A stretch of DNA of 64,000 nucleotides from Planctellipticum variicoloris (GTDB lineage: Bacteria; Planctomycetota; Planctomycetia; Planctomycetales; Planctomycetaceae). Shown here piece after piece: positions 32,694 to 42,549 of the stretch. The stretch covers positions 2,555,557 to 2,619,556 of the forward strand of contig NZ_CP130886.1 of the NCBI RefSeq assembly GCF_030622045.1, given 5' to 3'. The first letter of the stretch is position 1. Each line of letters begins with the position of its first letter. Both the position numbers and the translations under genes were made by a program. Below the pieces are notes generated by a model. It had not been told where the DNA came from and ran no database searches. It worked only from the letters and a program-made list of their open reading frames with translations.

Positions 32694-35600
32694 ATGCTCA
32701 TCCAGAACCTCTTCGAACGCGACATCTTCCGGCCGATCAACGGCGTTGTGAAAGCCGACCAGCTCGACGAGTCCTCCGTCTGGCAGGAACTCGACGAATT
32801 CGTCATCACGCGGGAACTCGACGGGCATTTCCGGAAGTTCATCGACTGGTACCTGCAGGCGGTGGACCAGGGAAAGTCGACCGACCCTACGGGCAAGATG
32901 GGCATCTGGATCTCCGGGTTCTTCGGTTCCGGTAAGTCGCACTTCCTGAAAGTGCTCTCGTACCTGCTCCGCAATCGCACGCATACGCACAACGGCCAGA
33001 GCCGGCAGGCCGTCGACTTCTTCGAGAGCAAAGTGCCGGACGCCATGCTCTTCGCCGATATCAAGAAGGCCGTCGCTAGCCAGACCGACGTCATTCTGTT
33101 CAACATCGACAGCAAGGCTGATCACGGGACCGGCAAGGGCCGCGACCTGATTCTCCGCGTCTTCCTCCGCGTCCTCAACGAACTGCAGGGATACAGCGGC
33201 GACCACCCCCACATCGCCCACCTGGAGCGGTATCTCGACGGTAAGGGGAAGCTCAAGTCGTTTCAGGAGGCCTATGCGCGGCACACAGGACTGAACTGGC
33301 TGCAGGAGCGCGACGCTTACCAGTTCAACCGGGATGAGGTCGTCAAAGCCCTCAGCGAAACGCTGGGCCAGAGCCAGGCGGCCGCTGAAAAGTGGATCGA
33401 CGGGGCCGAGGACAGTTTCTCGCTGTCCGTGGAGAACTTCTGCAAGTGGGTCAAGGAGTACCTCGATTCCAAGGGGCCGCAGCACCGGATCGTGTTCCTC
33501 GTGGACGAAGTCGGCCAGTTCATCGGGACCGACTCTCACCTGATGCTCAACCTGCAGACGATCACCGAGGAACTTGGGACCATGTGCCGTCGGCGGGCCT
33601 GGGTCGTCGTCACGTCTCAGGAGGACATGGATACCGTCTTGGGGGACATGAGCAAGCAAAAGAAGCAGGATTTCTCCAAGATCCAGGGCCGCTTCTTCCC
33701 GCCACTCTCCCTCTCCAGCGCCAATGTCGACGAGGTCATTCAATCCCGTCTGCTCGCCAAGCGGGCCGATGTCCGTCCGGAACTCGAAATCGTCTTCCAG
33801 AAGCAGGGGGACGTCCTCAAGCACCAGCTCCTCTTCAAGGACTGCGGGATGACCTTCCGCCAGTTCAAAGACGGCGAGGACTTCGCGAAGAACTACCCGT
33901 TCGCGCCCTACCAGTTTCAGCTGGTGCAGAAGATCTTCGAAGCCATTCGCAAAGCCGGGGCGACCGGCATGCACCTGGCGCGCGGCGAGCGGTCCATGCT
34001 CGACGCCTTCCAGTCCGCAGCCAAGACGGCTTCGGTCGGTGAAGTCGGCCTGCTGGTGCCGCTTTACGACTTCTACCCCTCGATCGAGAGCTTTCTCGAT
34101 ACCTCCGTCAAGAAAACCATCGACCAGGCCGGCGAGAACGTCAGTCTCGAACCGTTTGACGTCCGCCTGCTGCAGGCGCTGTTTCTGATTCGCTACGTTG
34201 ACGAGATGAAGGGGAACGTCGACAACCTGGTCACGCTCTGCATGAACCAGATCGACGGGGACCGCGTGTCTCTACGCCGCCAGATTGAAGCGAGCGTCGC
34301 CCGCCTGGAGAGCGAGACCCTGATCAGCCGCAATGGCGACCTCTACTTCTTCTTGACGAACGAAGAACGGGACATCAACAAAGAAATCAAGGAGGTCGAC
34401 CTCGTCGCTGGCGAAGAGTCCCGTCGACTCGGCCAACTGATCTTCAACGACGTACTGAAGGAACACAAGAAGCATCGCTTCAGCGCGAACAAGATGGATT
34501 TCGAGTTCAATCGCCGTTGCGACCAGTTTCCGATCGGCAATCAGAAGGAAAACGCCCTCCTCGTCTCCGTCATTTCTCCCTTGGCAGACGACTACGAGCT
34601 GTACGACAAGTCCCGGGGACTGCTCGAAAGTTCGGCCGACGGAGGCCACGTCCTGATCCGCCTCGGGAACGACAAGACGCTCGGGGCCGAGCTGCGGATC
34701 TATCTGCAGACGGAAAGGTACCTTTCCCGCAAGGACGATGGCACGCTCGCGGAATCGACGAAGAAGATCCTGCGCGACTGTGCAGACGACAATCGCCAGC
34801 GTCGGGAACGACTCATCGCCCTGTTGAGCGACATGCTGCCGGCTGCCGAGTATTTCGTCACCGGGCAACTGTTGAAGATCAAGTCGGTCAACCCGATGGG
34901 GGCCCTGGAAGAGGCGATGGAGTACCTCATCCAGAACACCTTCACCAAGATGGGACTCCTCAAGCGGCTGTCGTCGGAGCCTCTGAAGGAGATTCAGGCG
35001 GTCCTCCGCAGTAATGACGTCGCCAAAGAGCAGCTCCTCTTCCAGAAGGGGGAGAACAACCCGGAAGCCCTCGAAGACCTGCGGAGCTACCTCCAGCTCT
35101 GTGCGATGAAGAGTCAGCAGGTGGTCCTGCACGACATGCTGGAGAAGCGCTATTCGGTCCGCCCCTACGGATGGCCCGAAGAGGAAGTTCTGCTGCTCCT
35201 GGCCCGGCTCGTCGTCCTCAGCGAGGTCAACTTGCTGATGGACTCCGTGCTGCTGCCCGTCGACAAGGTCTACGACGCGATCACGACGCCGTCCAAACGC
35301 CGCAAGGTCATCGTCAAGCGGCGGGAAACGTCTGATCCCAAGGCTATTCAGAACGCCCGGCTGCTGGGGAAGGACCTGTTTGCCGACATGGGGCCGGATG
35401 GGGAGGATGGCCTGATGGCGTTCCTCCAGACGCGCCTGCGAGAGTGGCAGACGGCCCTGCACGGCTTCAAGCAGTTGGCTGACACCGGTCAGTATCCCGG
35501 CCAGACCGAAATCACCGACGGCCTGACGCTGATTGCCCCGCTGCTGAACGACAAGGAGAGCCGGAAATTCATCGAGCGCTTCAATCGCTTGAAGCAGGAT

Positions 35601-36299
35601 CTGCTCGACCTGGCGGACCACTTCCGCGATCTGCAGCACTTCTACACCCACCAGAAACCGACCTGGGAAAAGCTGCGGAAATCCTACGGAGAGTTTCAGC
35701 TCAACCGCCTGGAGCTGGAGAAGGACGATCAGGCGGGACCGGCTCTGCGGCGGATGCGCGAGATCCTGGAGGCGGCCAGCCCGTACGGCCTGATCAAGGA
35801 GGCCGAGGGGCTGATCACGACTGCGGAAGCGGTGAACTCCTCTCTGCTCACCGAGCGGCGTGCCGCGGCCATCCGGCAGATCGACGCCCTGATCACGCAG
35901 CTGACGAAGGATCTTGTCGAAGCCGCGCAGAACCTGGCGGAACTCCGGGAAGCGTGCCTGAAGCCGCTGGAAACCCTGCGGGCCCGCGTCGAGCGGGAAG
36001 CCAGCCTCGCCCACATCACCCAGGCCGAAACCGAAGCCGTCTCAGTCTTCAACGCTGGCGTGGCTCGGATCGAAGAATTCGTCCGCAAGCAGGCGGAGCA
36101 GAAGCCCGCCGGTGGCAACGGAAAGGACTCCACGACATCAAAACCTCCGCCAGTCAAAAAGCAGCGGATCATCAAGCCGGCGGATCTGGTGCAGGCGGCC
36201 TATCTGGAGACCGCAGAGGACGTGAGCGGATTCCTCGACAAGTTGCGTCAGCAACTGGAGCAGGCGATCGCCGCCAACGAACGAATTCAGATTCGCTAG
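32694..36299 (+). CDS. brxC: BREX ATPase BrxC
   Basis: 1201 residues, the usual length of BrxC/PglY. N-terminal ATPase with Walker A GFFGSGKSHFLK at residues 75-86 and Walker B FLVDEVGQFIG near residue 270. The long C-terminal half is helical with predicted coiled coils and ends in a PVKKQRIIKPADLV segment. BrxC is needed for host methylation and phage exclusion and is thought to regulate or recruit PglX. Second gene from brxA in the same operon, no internal break seen. Confidence 0.95.
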   Translation: MLIQNLFERDIFRPINGVVKADQLDESSVWQELDEFVITRELDGHFRKFIDWYLQAVDQGKSTDPTGKMGIWISGFFGSGKSHFLKVLSYLLRNRTHTHNGQSRQAVDFFESKVPDAMLFADIKKAVASQTDVILFNIDSKADHGTGKGRDLILRVFLRVLNELQGYSGDHPHIAHLERYLDGKGKLKSFQEAYARHTGLNWLQERDAYQFNRDEVVKALSETLGQSQAAAEKWIDGAEDSFSLSVENFCKWVKEYLDSKGPQHRIVFLVDEVGQFIGTDSHLMLNLQTITEELGTMCRRRAWVVVTSQEDMDTVLGDMSKQKKQDFSKIQGRFFPPLSLSSANVDEVIQSRLLAKRADVRPELEIVFQKQGDVLKHQLLFKDCGMTFRQFKDGEDFAKNYPFAPYQFQLVQKIFEAIRKAGATGMHLARGERSMLDAFQSAAKTASVGEVGLLVPLYDFYPSIESFLDTSVKKTIDQAGENVSLEPFDVRLLQALFLIRYVDEMKGNVDNLVTLCMNQIDGDRVSLRRQIEASVARLESETLISRNGDLYFFLTNEERDINKEIKEVDLVAGEESRRLGQLIFNDVLKEHKKHRFSANKMDFEFNRRCDQFPIGNQKENALLVSVISPLADDYELYDKSRGLLESSADGGHVLIRLGNDKTLGAELRIYLQTERYLSRKDDGTLAESTKKILRDCADDNRQRRERLIALLSDMLPAAEYFVTGQLLKIKSVNPMGALEEAMEYLIQNTFTKMGLLKRLSSEPLKEIQAVLRSNDVAKEQLLFQKGENNPEALEDLRSYLQLCAMKSQQVVLHDMLEKRYSVRPYGWPEEEVLLLLARLVVLSEVNLLMDSVLLPVDKVYDAITTPSKRRKVIVKRRETSDPKAIQNARLLGKDLFADMGPDGEDGLMAFLQTRLREWQTALHGFKQLADTGQYPGQTEITDGLTLIAPLLNDKESRKFIERFNRLKQDLLDLADHFRDLQHFYTHQKPTWEKLRKSYGEFQLNRLELEKDDQAGPALRRMREILEAASPYGLIKEAEGLITTAEAVNSSLLTERRAAAIRQIDALITQLTKDLVEAAQNLAELREACLKPLETLRARVEREASLAHITQAETEAVSVFNAGVARIEEFVRKQAEQKPAGGNGKDSTTSKPPPVKKQRIIKPADLVQAAYLETAEDVSGFLDKLRQQLEQAIAANERIQIR

Positions 36300-36309
36300 C
36301 GGGTGAACT

Positions 36310-37029
36310 ATGCACTATTTTGTCGGCTGGGATGTTGGCGGTTGGAATTGCGACAAGAATCCGAATAGCAGGGATGCGCTGGCCGTACTCACGGTCAATG
36401 ATGCTGGCGATCTTTCCGTGGTCGGCCAAGTCGCCCGTGGCAACATAAGACACGACATCAACTGCCTCAGGGATCTGGCGAGCCTCATTAACACCCGTTG
36501 TGGAACGCAGATTCGACCGGCGGACGAAATTGTGCTTGCCATTGACACCCCACTCGGCCTACCAGCGGCGATCGGCGAACTGCTCGGCGGCCGTTTTTTC
36601 AACGACGATATCCCTGACGACTATTCTCGGAATCCGTATCTCTATCGCCAAACCGAGCAGTGGCTGTTCCGGAGAGGGTTCTCTCCTCTGTCAGCCATCA
36701 AGGACATGATCGGCAGCCAGGCAACCAAGGGCATACATCTGCTTCGCAAGCTCCAATTGCACGCTAACCAATGCGGCATTTGGGCGAACGACAACGTGAC
36801 GGCAATCGAAACTTATCCCACCCCATGCCGTGAGTCCGCAACGCTGATGAAGTGTTTTGAGGCACTTCGAGTCGCCGTGGCGACCCAAGACAGAATTGAC
36901 GCCGTTGTCTGTGCTCTGGTCGCCTACCTGTTTGTGGCCGACCGCAACCAGCTAGTCGCCCCGGTTGACGATCCGCCTCTTTCTGAGGGTTGGATCTGGA
37001 TTCCTGCTGACGCCATTGGAAATGACTGA
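36310..37029 (+). CDS. DUF429 RNase H-like nuclease candidate inside BREX operon
   Basis: 239 residues, 10 nt after brxC and overlapping the upstream extent of pglX by only a few bases. RNase H-fold acidic positions are visible: D8 in GWDVGG, D79 in VLAIDTPLG, E167 in AIETYP and D197 in DRIDAVVCALVAY, the last being the usual DUF429 signature. It is not one of the six canonical type I genes. The tight packing means co-expression with BREX. A nuclease role is plausible because RNase H-fold enzymes cut nucleic acids, but it is inferred from fold and context. Confidence 0.7.
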   Translation: MHYFVGWDVGGWNCDKNPNSRDALAVLTVNDAGDLSVVGQVARGNIRHDINCLRDLASLINTRCGTQIRPADEIVLAIDTPLGLPAAIGELLGGRFFNDDIPDDYSRNPYLYRQTEQWLFRRGFSPLSAIKDMIGSQATKGIHLLRKLQLHANQCGIWANDNVTAIETYPTPCRESATLMKCFEALRVAVATQDRIDAVVCALVAYLFVADRNQLVAPVDDPPLSEGWIWIPADAIGND

Positions 37030-37039
37030 GTCGAGATCC

Positions 37040-40000
37040 ATGAACCGCACCAAGCTGAAGAACTACGCTCCGCAGGCCCGCCGGGATTTCCTCCAGGCGA
37101 TCACCGATCGCGCCCTGTTCTATGGGATTCGTGAGGAAGAGCGGAAAGACGCCGACGGCCAGCAGAGGCTGGTTCCCGTCTTCGAGCCGATCGTCGAGCA
37201 GGGGAACGTCGCCGTGATCGCCGGCCGGGACTTTCCCCGGTCGGTTGTCAAGAAGCGGAAGGCCCTGGAGGAGCGAATCACCGCGCACGGCTTTCGGCCG
37301 ACGATGGAGGCGCTGGCCTACACGTGGTTTAACCGGCTCGTCGCCATTCGTTACATGGAGCTGCACGGCTACCTGGAACACGGTTACCGGGTACTCAGCC
37401 ATCCGGAAGGCAAAGCGACGCCCGAGATTCTGGAGCATGCCGAGCATGTCGAGCTGCCGGGGTTGCCGCGGGATGCCGTCATCGACCTCAAGCTGGCCGG
37501 GAACAAGGAGAGCGAACTCTACCGCCGCCTGCTGGTCGCCCAGTGCAACGCCCTGCATACTGCGATGCCGTTCCTGTTCGAGAAGCTCGACGACGAGACG
37601 GAACTGCTGCTCCCCGACAACCTGCTCCACTCCGATTCGCTGATCCGCAAGCTGGTCGGCGACATCGACGAGGAGGACTGGCAGGAGGTCGAGATCATCG
37701 GCTGGCTGTACCAGTTCTACATCTCGGAGAAGAAGGACGCAGTGATCGGCAAGGTGGTCGCCAGCGAGGACATCCCCGCCGCCACGCAGCTTTTCACGCC
37801 AAACTGGATCGTCAAGTACCTCGTGCAGAACACGCTAGGTCGGCAATGGCTGGCGACCTACCCGCAGTCGGCCCTGCGGCAGCAGATGGAGTATTACATC
37901 GATCCCGCCGAGCAGACGCCCGAAGTGCAGGAGCAGTTGCAGGCGATCACGCCGACGAGCCTGAACCCGGAAGAACTGACGCTGCTCGACCCGGCCTGCG
38001 GCTCCGGTCACATCCTGGTCGAAGCCTACGACCTGTTCAAAGCGATTTACCAGGAGCGGGGCTACCGGGCCAGGGACATCCCCGCCCTGATCCTGCGACA
38101 GAACCTGTTCGGCCTGGAGATCGACGACCGGGCGGCACAGCTTGCCGCCTTCGCCCTGATGATGAAAGCCCGTGCCGACGACCGCCGCCTCTTCGACAGC
38201 GAGGCGAAGCCGAACATCGTGGCGCTCCAGGACAGCCAGGGCCTGAACGCCGCTGACATCACGCACGCTCTAAACTCGCCGATCAACAAGGAAGATGTGC
38301 CGCAGGAGTCTCTGTTCGAAGAGATCGACGAGGAGAAACGCGGGCTCTTCAGCAAGAAGGCGCTGGCCGAGAAGGGCCACGTTTCGCAGGCCGACATCGC
38401 CTCGCTGGTGGAATTGTTCGACAACGCCAAGACCTTCGGCTCGCTGATCCAGATTCCGCCGAAGCTGGCGGCGAAGCTGCCGGAAATCGAAAAGCGGCTC
38501 GAAGACGTGTTAAAGTTCGGCGACCTGACGCACGCCTCGGCCCACGTCCTCAAGCCGCTTTTGCGGCAGGCTCGGCTCCTCGGTCGCCGCTACGACGCTG
38601 TGGTAGCGAATCCACCGTACATGGGCAGCAAGTTTTACACGCCCACGCTCAAGGCATTCATTAACACAGAATACAAAGAAGGAAAGGCCGATTTGTACGC
38701 CTGCTTCATGGAGCGGAACAATCGAGCCACTAAGCCGAGCGGCTTCCACGGCATGATTAACATTCCGAATTGGATGTTTCTCAGCAGTTTTGAGGAGTTG
38801 CGGAAAAGGCTGTTCGATACACAGTCCATCGACACCTTCATTCACAATGGCCGGGGCGTGTTCGGCTCGGACTTCGGCAGTTGTGCGTTCGTGATTCGCA
38901 AGGCCCACCTGCCGGAGTATCGGGGCAGCTATCGCCGCCTCTTCGAGAAGCAAGGCAGTGTTGCGAGCAACGAGGAACTGGAGTCTCGCTTCCACACATC
39001 AACAACGCACACGCCGTGCAATGCCGACTTCGCCACAATCCCCGGTTGCCCTGTGGCATATTGGGTGAGCGAAGCATTGATGGATGTTTTCGCTCATTCA
39101 GAACAGCTAGGAGCAGTCGCAGTTGCCAAGCAAGGCTTGGCAACTGCCGACAATTCACAGTTCTTGCGCCGGTGGCATGAAGTCGATTCGGCCAAGATCG
39201 GTTTCGGTATGGAGTCACGGCATGCCGCCTCAGAATCAAAGCTCAAATGGTTCCCGTACAACAAGGGCGGTGAATTCAGGAAATGGTATGGAAACAATGA
39301 ATACCTTGTGAACTGGGAGTTCGACGGGAAAGCCATCCGTGAATTCTCAGACGATAGTGGATACATCCGGTCACGGGCGCAAAACACCGACTTCTACTTC
39401 TTGCCTTCTGCAACTTGGTCGTTTGTCAGTGTCTCGTTCTTCGGTGTGCGGTATTCACCCAAGGGGTTTATTTTTGATGTGGGAGGGTCTTCAGCATTTC
39501 CATCTGAAGCTGATCTGCCAGTCGTTGTTGGATTCCTGTGTTCCTCTATGGCATTTGAATGCCTCAAGGTGATGAATCCAACGGTAAACTTTCAGGTCGG
39601 CAACATCGCCACGTTGCCATTTGGCCGAACACATCTGTCATCACGATGGCCGCTCATCCTCCATGTGGTAAATGAGGCAATCGCCGTTTCCAAATCAGAC
39701 TGGGATTCGTTTGAAACCTCGTGGGACTTCGCAACGTTCCTGCTGTTAGATCATAAAGCCGCAACGCTGCCTCTAGCACAGGAAGCCGCCGACGCTGAAT
39801 GTCGGACTCGCTTCGCCCACATGAAAATGCTTGAAGAGGATAACAATCGCCACTTCCTCGAAGCCTACGGCCTGCAAGACGAGCTTTCACCCGAAGTTCC
39901 CGACGACCAGATTACGCTCTACCGGCCCGACCGAGAAGAAGACATCAAACGTCTGCTCTCTTATGCCATCGGCTGCATCATGGGCCGCTACAGCCTCGAC

Positions 40001-40690
40001 AAGCCGGGGCTGATCTACGCCCACAGCGGCAACCAGGGCTTCGACCCCAGCCAGTACAAGACCTTCCGGGCCGATGACGACGGCATTATCCCGCTGCTCG
40101 AAACCGATTGGGGCATCCGGGACGACGCCACGAACCGCATCGTGGAGTTCATCAGCGTGGCGTGGCCGAAGGAACACCTGGAAGAGAACCTGACGTTCGT
40201 CGCCGACAGTCTCGGCCCGAACAACGGCGAGCAGCCACGGGAGACGATCCGCCGCTACGTCGCAACGGGCTTCTACAAGCACCACCTGTCAATTTACAGG
40301 AAGCGGCCGATCTACTGGTTGTTCTCCAGCGGCAAGCAGCGGGCCTTTCAGTGCCTCGTCTATCTGCACCGCTACCACGAAGGCACGCTGGCCCGGATGC
40401 GCACCGAGTACGTCTTCAAGGCCCAGGGGGCCATCACCGCCCGGATCGACCAGCTGGCCACGGAGATCACGCAGGCCACCAGCACCAGCCAGCGAAAGAA
40501 GTTCGAGAAGGAACGGGACCGGCTGAGAAAGCAGCAGGCCGAGCTGTTGGAGTTCGACGAAAAACTGAAACACGCCGCCGACCAGCGGATCAGGCTCGAC
40601 CTGGACGATGGGGTGAAGGTGAACTACGCGAAGTTCGGGGATCTGCTGGCGGAGTCGAAAGCGATTACGGGTGGAAAGGATGAGGAGTAG
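37040..40690 (+). CDS. pglX: BREX adenine-specific DNA methyltransferase PglX
   Basis: 1216 residues. Marks host DNA at a non-palindromic adenine site so that unmodified phage DNA is excluded. ATG 37,040 (MNRTKLKNYAPQARRDF) is the family start; ATG 37,022 adds six residues and upstream extensions run into the DUF429 gene. AdoMet motif LDPACGSGHILVEAYDLF near residue 316, catalytic NPPYMGSKFYTP near 523, target-recognition and specificity regions in the C-terminal half, and a long basic coiled-coil end. No frameshift or missing catalytic residue seen. A split gene follows within 3 nt. Confidence 0.95.
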   Translation: MNRTKLKNYAPQARRDFLQAITDRALFYGIREEERKDADGQQRLVPVFEPIVEQGNVAVIAGRDFPRSVVKKRKALEERITAHGFRPTMEALAYTWFNRLVAIRYMELHGYLEHGYRVLSHPEGKATPEILEHAEHVELPGLPRDAVIDLKLAGNKESELYRRLLVAQCNALHTAMPFLFEKLDDETELLLPDNLLHSDSLIRKLVGDIDEEDWQEVEIIGWLYQFYISEKKDAVIGKVVASEDIPAATQLFTPNWIVKYLVQNTLGRQWLATYPQSALRQQMEYYIDPAEQTPEVQEQLQAITPTSLNPEELTLLDPACGSGHILVEAYDLFKAIYQERGYRARDIPALILRQNLFGLEIDDRAAQLAAFALMMKARADDRRLFDSEAKPNIVALQDSQGLNAADITHALNSPINKEDVPQESLFEEIDEEKRGLFSKKALAEKGHVSQADIASLVELFDNAKTFGSLIQIPPKLAAKLPEIEKRLEDVLKFGDLTHASAHVLKPLLRQARLLGRRYDAVVANPPYMGSKFYTPTLKAFINTEYKEGKADLYACFMERNNRATKPSGFHGMINIPNWMFLSSFEELRKRLFDTQSIDTFIHNGRGVFGSDFGSCAFVIRKAHLPEYRGSYRRLFEKQGSVASNEELESRFHTSTTHTPCNADFATIPGCPVAYWVSEALMDVFAHSEQLGAVAVAKQGLATADNSQFLRRWHEVDSAKIGFGMESRHAASESKLKWFPYNKGGEFRKWYGNNEYLVNWEFDGKAIREFSDDSGYIRSRAQNTDFYFLPSATWSFVSVSFFGVRYSPKGFIFDVGGSSAFPSEADLPVVVGFLCSSMAFECLKVMNPTVNFQVGNIATLPFGRTHLSSRWPLILHVVNEAIAVSKSDWDSFETSWDFATFLLLDHKAATLPLAQEAADAECRTRFAHMKMLEEDNNRHFLEAYGLQDELSPEVPDDQITLYRPDREEDIKRLLSYAIGCIMGRYSLDKPGLIYAHSGNQGFDPSQYKTFRADDDGIIPLLETDWGIRDDATNRIVEFISVAWPKEHLEENLTFVADSLGPNNGEQPRETIRRYVATGFYKHHLSIYRKRPIYWLFSSGKQRAFQCLVYLHRYHEGTLARMRTEYVFKAQGAITARIDQLATEITQATSTSQRKKFEKERDRLRKQQAELLEFDEKLKHAADQRIRLDLDDGVKVNYAKFGDLLAESKAITGGKDEE

Positions 40691-41241
40691 ATATGAGCGG
40701 TAATACGTCTTTGCATCCTCTGTCTGCCGATGAAGAACGGTCTCTTCGGCTTTTTCGGAAACGAGTTCAAGACTTGCGCGAATGCGGTGTTGTGACTCAT
40801 GGAGCGGTGACTCTCAAAGTCGACTTTCAGTTCGGTGGGCCGCTTGACGGCGATTCCATTCCGTTCAAGGGCTTCGATCGTGACCATTTCCGCTCCGCCC
40901 TATCAACGCTGCGTCAGTTTTTGCTCAATGATGACGCGGTACAGTTCTTTAAGATCTGCAAGACGATTCGTCGAAGATGTGGGAGGAGCGAGCTTGTCGC
41001 CTGGTCTGAATACTCTCGATCGTTTTGGAAGAGAACGCTTGAGAGCGCCCCGATGAACTTTCGCGTTGGAAGTAAGTTATATACAGTAAAAGACGCAATT
41101 GATTTAGTGCTTTATGGATTTGTGGCCCACACGAAGGCTGGTTCAGCGGACGAATGGGACTCTATCTCGTCCGGCGGCAAGGCGACAATTTACTTTATCG
41201 TGCAAAGATCACTGTTCGACCTATTTTACTGTCTCAATCTA

Positions 41242-42428
41242 AATCACCGGCCACGATTCTGAAACACTTCGATGGTCGTTCCTACAGCGCCGCCGGTCGC
41301 CGGTGGTTGTGTCGGCGGATGTAGGAGCGGACGTTTCGCATCAGTTGCGGCATCGTCGAGCATTTGTGGTTCCGTGTCACGTTGGCGTGTAAGTCCTCCC
41401 ACGTTCGTTCGATCCGGTTGTGATCCGGACAGTACGGCGGCAGGAAGTGCAGGCGCAGCCTGCGCCCCAGCGGCGTCGCCAGACTCTCCCGCACCAGTCG
41501 GGTCGTATGGATCGCGTAGTTGTCCAGGACGACATGGATCTTCTTCGCCTGCGGATAGCGCTGCGTCAGCTCCCACAGCAGCAGTACGAACAACGCCGTG
41601 TCCTTCCGGTCGCCTTCGATCGCGATCAACTCCTTCGTCCGCGCATCCTGAGCCCCCGCCAGGTAACGCTTCTCGTTCTTCCCCGGCGTGAGAACCTGTT
41701 TCTGCTGCCCGCGGAGCATCCAGTCCTCGCCGATCTTCGGATTGAGATGGATGTCGATCTCGTCCTCCCAGACCGCCACTTCGCCCGTCGGCAGATGCGC
41801 CACCAGTTCCTCGATCTGCTCCAGACACTGCTGTTTTTCGGCCTCCGGCCACGGACACTCGACCGTTGGCTTCGGTCGTCCGCGCCGCGCCCCGATCAGC
41901 CGCAAGGCCCGGCTCATCGTCGACAGGCTGATCTTCACACTCGTCCGTCGACGGAGCGTTGTGATCAGCATCTCCCGCGTCCAGGTCGGCCGCTTCCAGC
42001 CGTCCTGCAGCGGATCGCCGGCCACGACCTCCCGCAACTGCGTCAGGTACTCCTCGGTCAGTTTCCGTGGCCCGTTGCCGCCCCGCCGGTCGAACAAACC
42101 GATCTCGCCGTCCTTCCCGTAACGCTGCTCGGTCCGATACACGGTGCTGCGACCGACCTTGAGCGAGCGGGCAATCCAGGTGGGAGAACGTCCTTCCAGT
42201 CGATGGATCACGATCAGATACCGCGTTCTCAGCCCGGCGTCCTTCAGAAACTTCAACTGCTCGGACAACCGCTGCTTGGCGCGCTCCGCCCGGGGTGAAA
42301 GAATGCCTTCCATGGGGAACTCCTTCCTTGGTTTGGAGTTGTGATACCTCCAAGGTAAGGGTTCCCCATCTCGTTTCCACTGCAATCCCTCCGCTCTGCC
42401 GCGCGCCTCACATTCGTGGCCGGTGATT
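41242..42428 (-). mobile_element. IS630-type insertion sequence, copy 2 (inverted)
   Basis: 1187 bp with TA duplications at 41,240-41,241 and 42,429-42,430 and the same AATCACCGGCCACGA terminal repeats as copy 1, in opposite orientation. It disrupts the pglX-pglZ intervening gene. The identical transposase translation indicates recent transposition of one copy. The pair flanks ~16 kb that includes most of the BREX operon and could mediate inversion by homologous recombination. Confidence 0.92.
41282..42313 (-). CDS. IS630-type DDE transposase, copy 2
   Basis: 343 residues, same translation as copy 1 at 24,261-25,292, including the HTH and all D-D-E positions (VWEDEIDIHL, VVLDNYAIH, RIERTWEDLH). 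Intact. It is transcribed against the BREX operon, so it could add antisense transcription to the region. Confidence 0.92.
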   Translation of the reverse strand: MEGILSPRAERAKQRLSEQLKFLKDAGLRTRYLIVIHRLEGRSPTWIARSLKVGRSTVYRTEQRYGKDGEIGLFDRRGGNGPRKLTEEYLTQLREVVAGDPLQDGWKRPTWTREMLITTLRRRTSVKISLSTMSRALRLIGARRGRPKPTVECPWPEAEKQQCLEQIEELVAHLPTGEVAVWEDEIDIHLNPKIGEDWMLRGQQKQVLTPGKNEKRYLAGAQDARTKELIAIEGDRKDTALFVLLLWELTQRYPQAKKIHVVLDNYAIHTTRLVRESLATPLGRRLRLHFLPPYCPDHNRIERTWEDLHANVTRNHKCSTMPQLMRNVRSYIRRHNHRRPAAL

Positions 42429-42549
42429 TAGTTGACAGCGTGATCCTGTATTGGCTCGACCAACCCGACGTAGCAATCCCCACTCTTGGGGGAGTGAGCT
42501 GCGACGCTGCTGGATCGGATTCAGATGCCGATGAGGAGACGACGGGAGA

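Noticed and set aside
34272-36014. 580-aa antisense open frame opposite brxC
   Set aside because: Low-complexity Leu/Gln/Arg/Glu shadow of a real GC-rich gene.
41420-42298. 292-aa plus-strand frame inside IS630 copy 2 (and its mirror in copy 1)
   Set aside because: Antisense shadow of the transposase gene; present in both copies only because the IS is duplicated.
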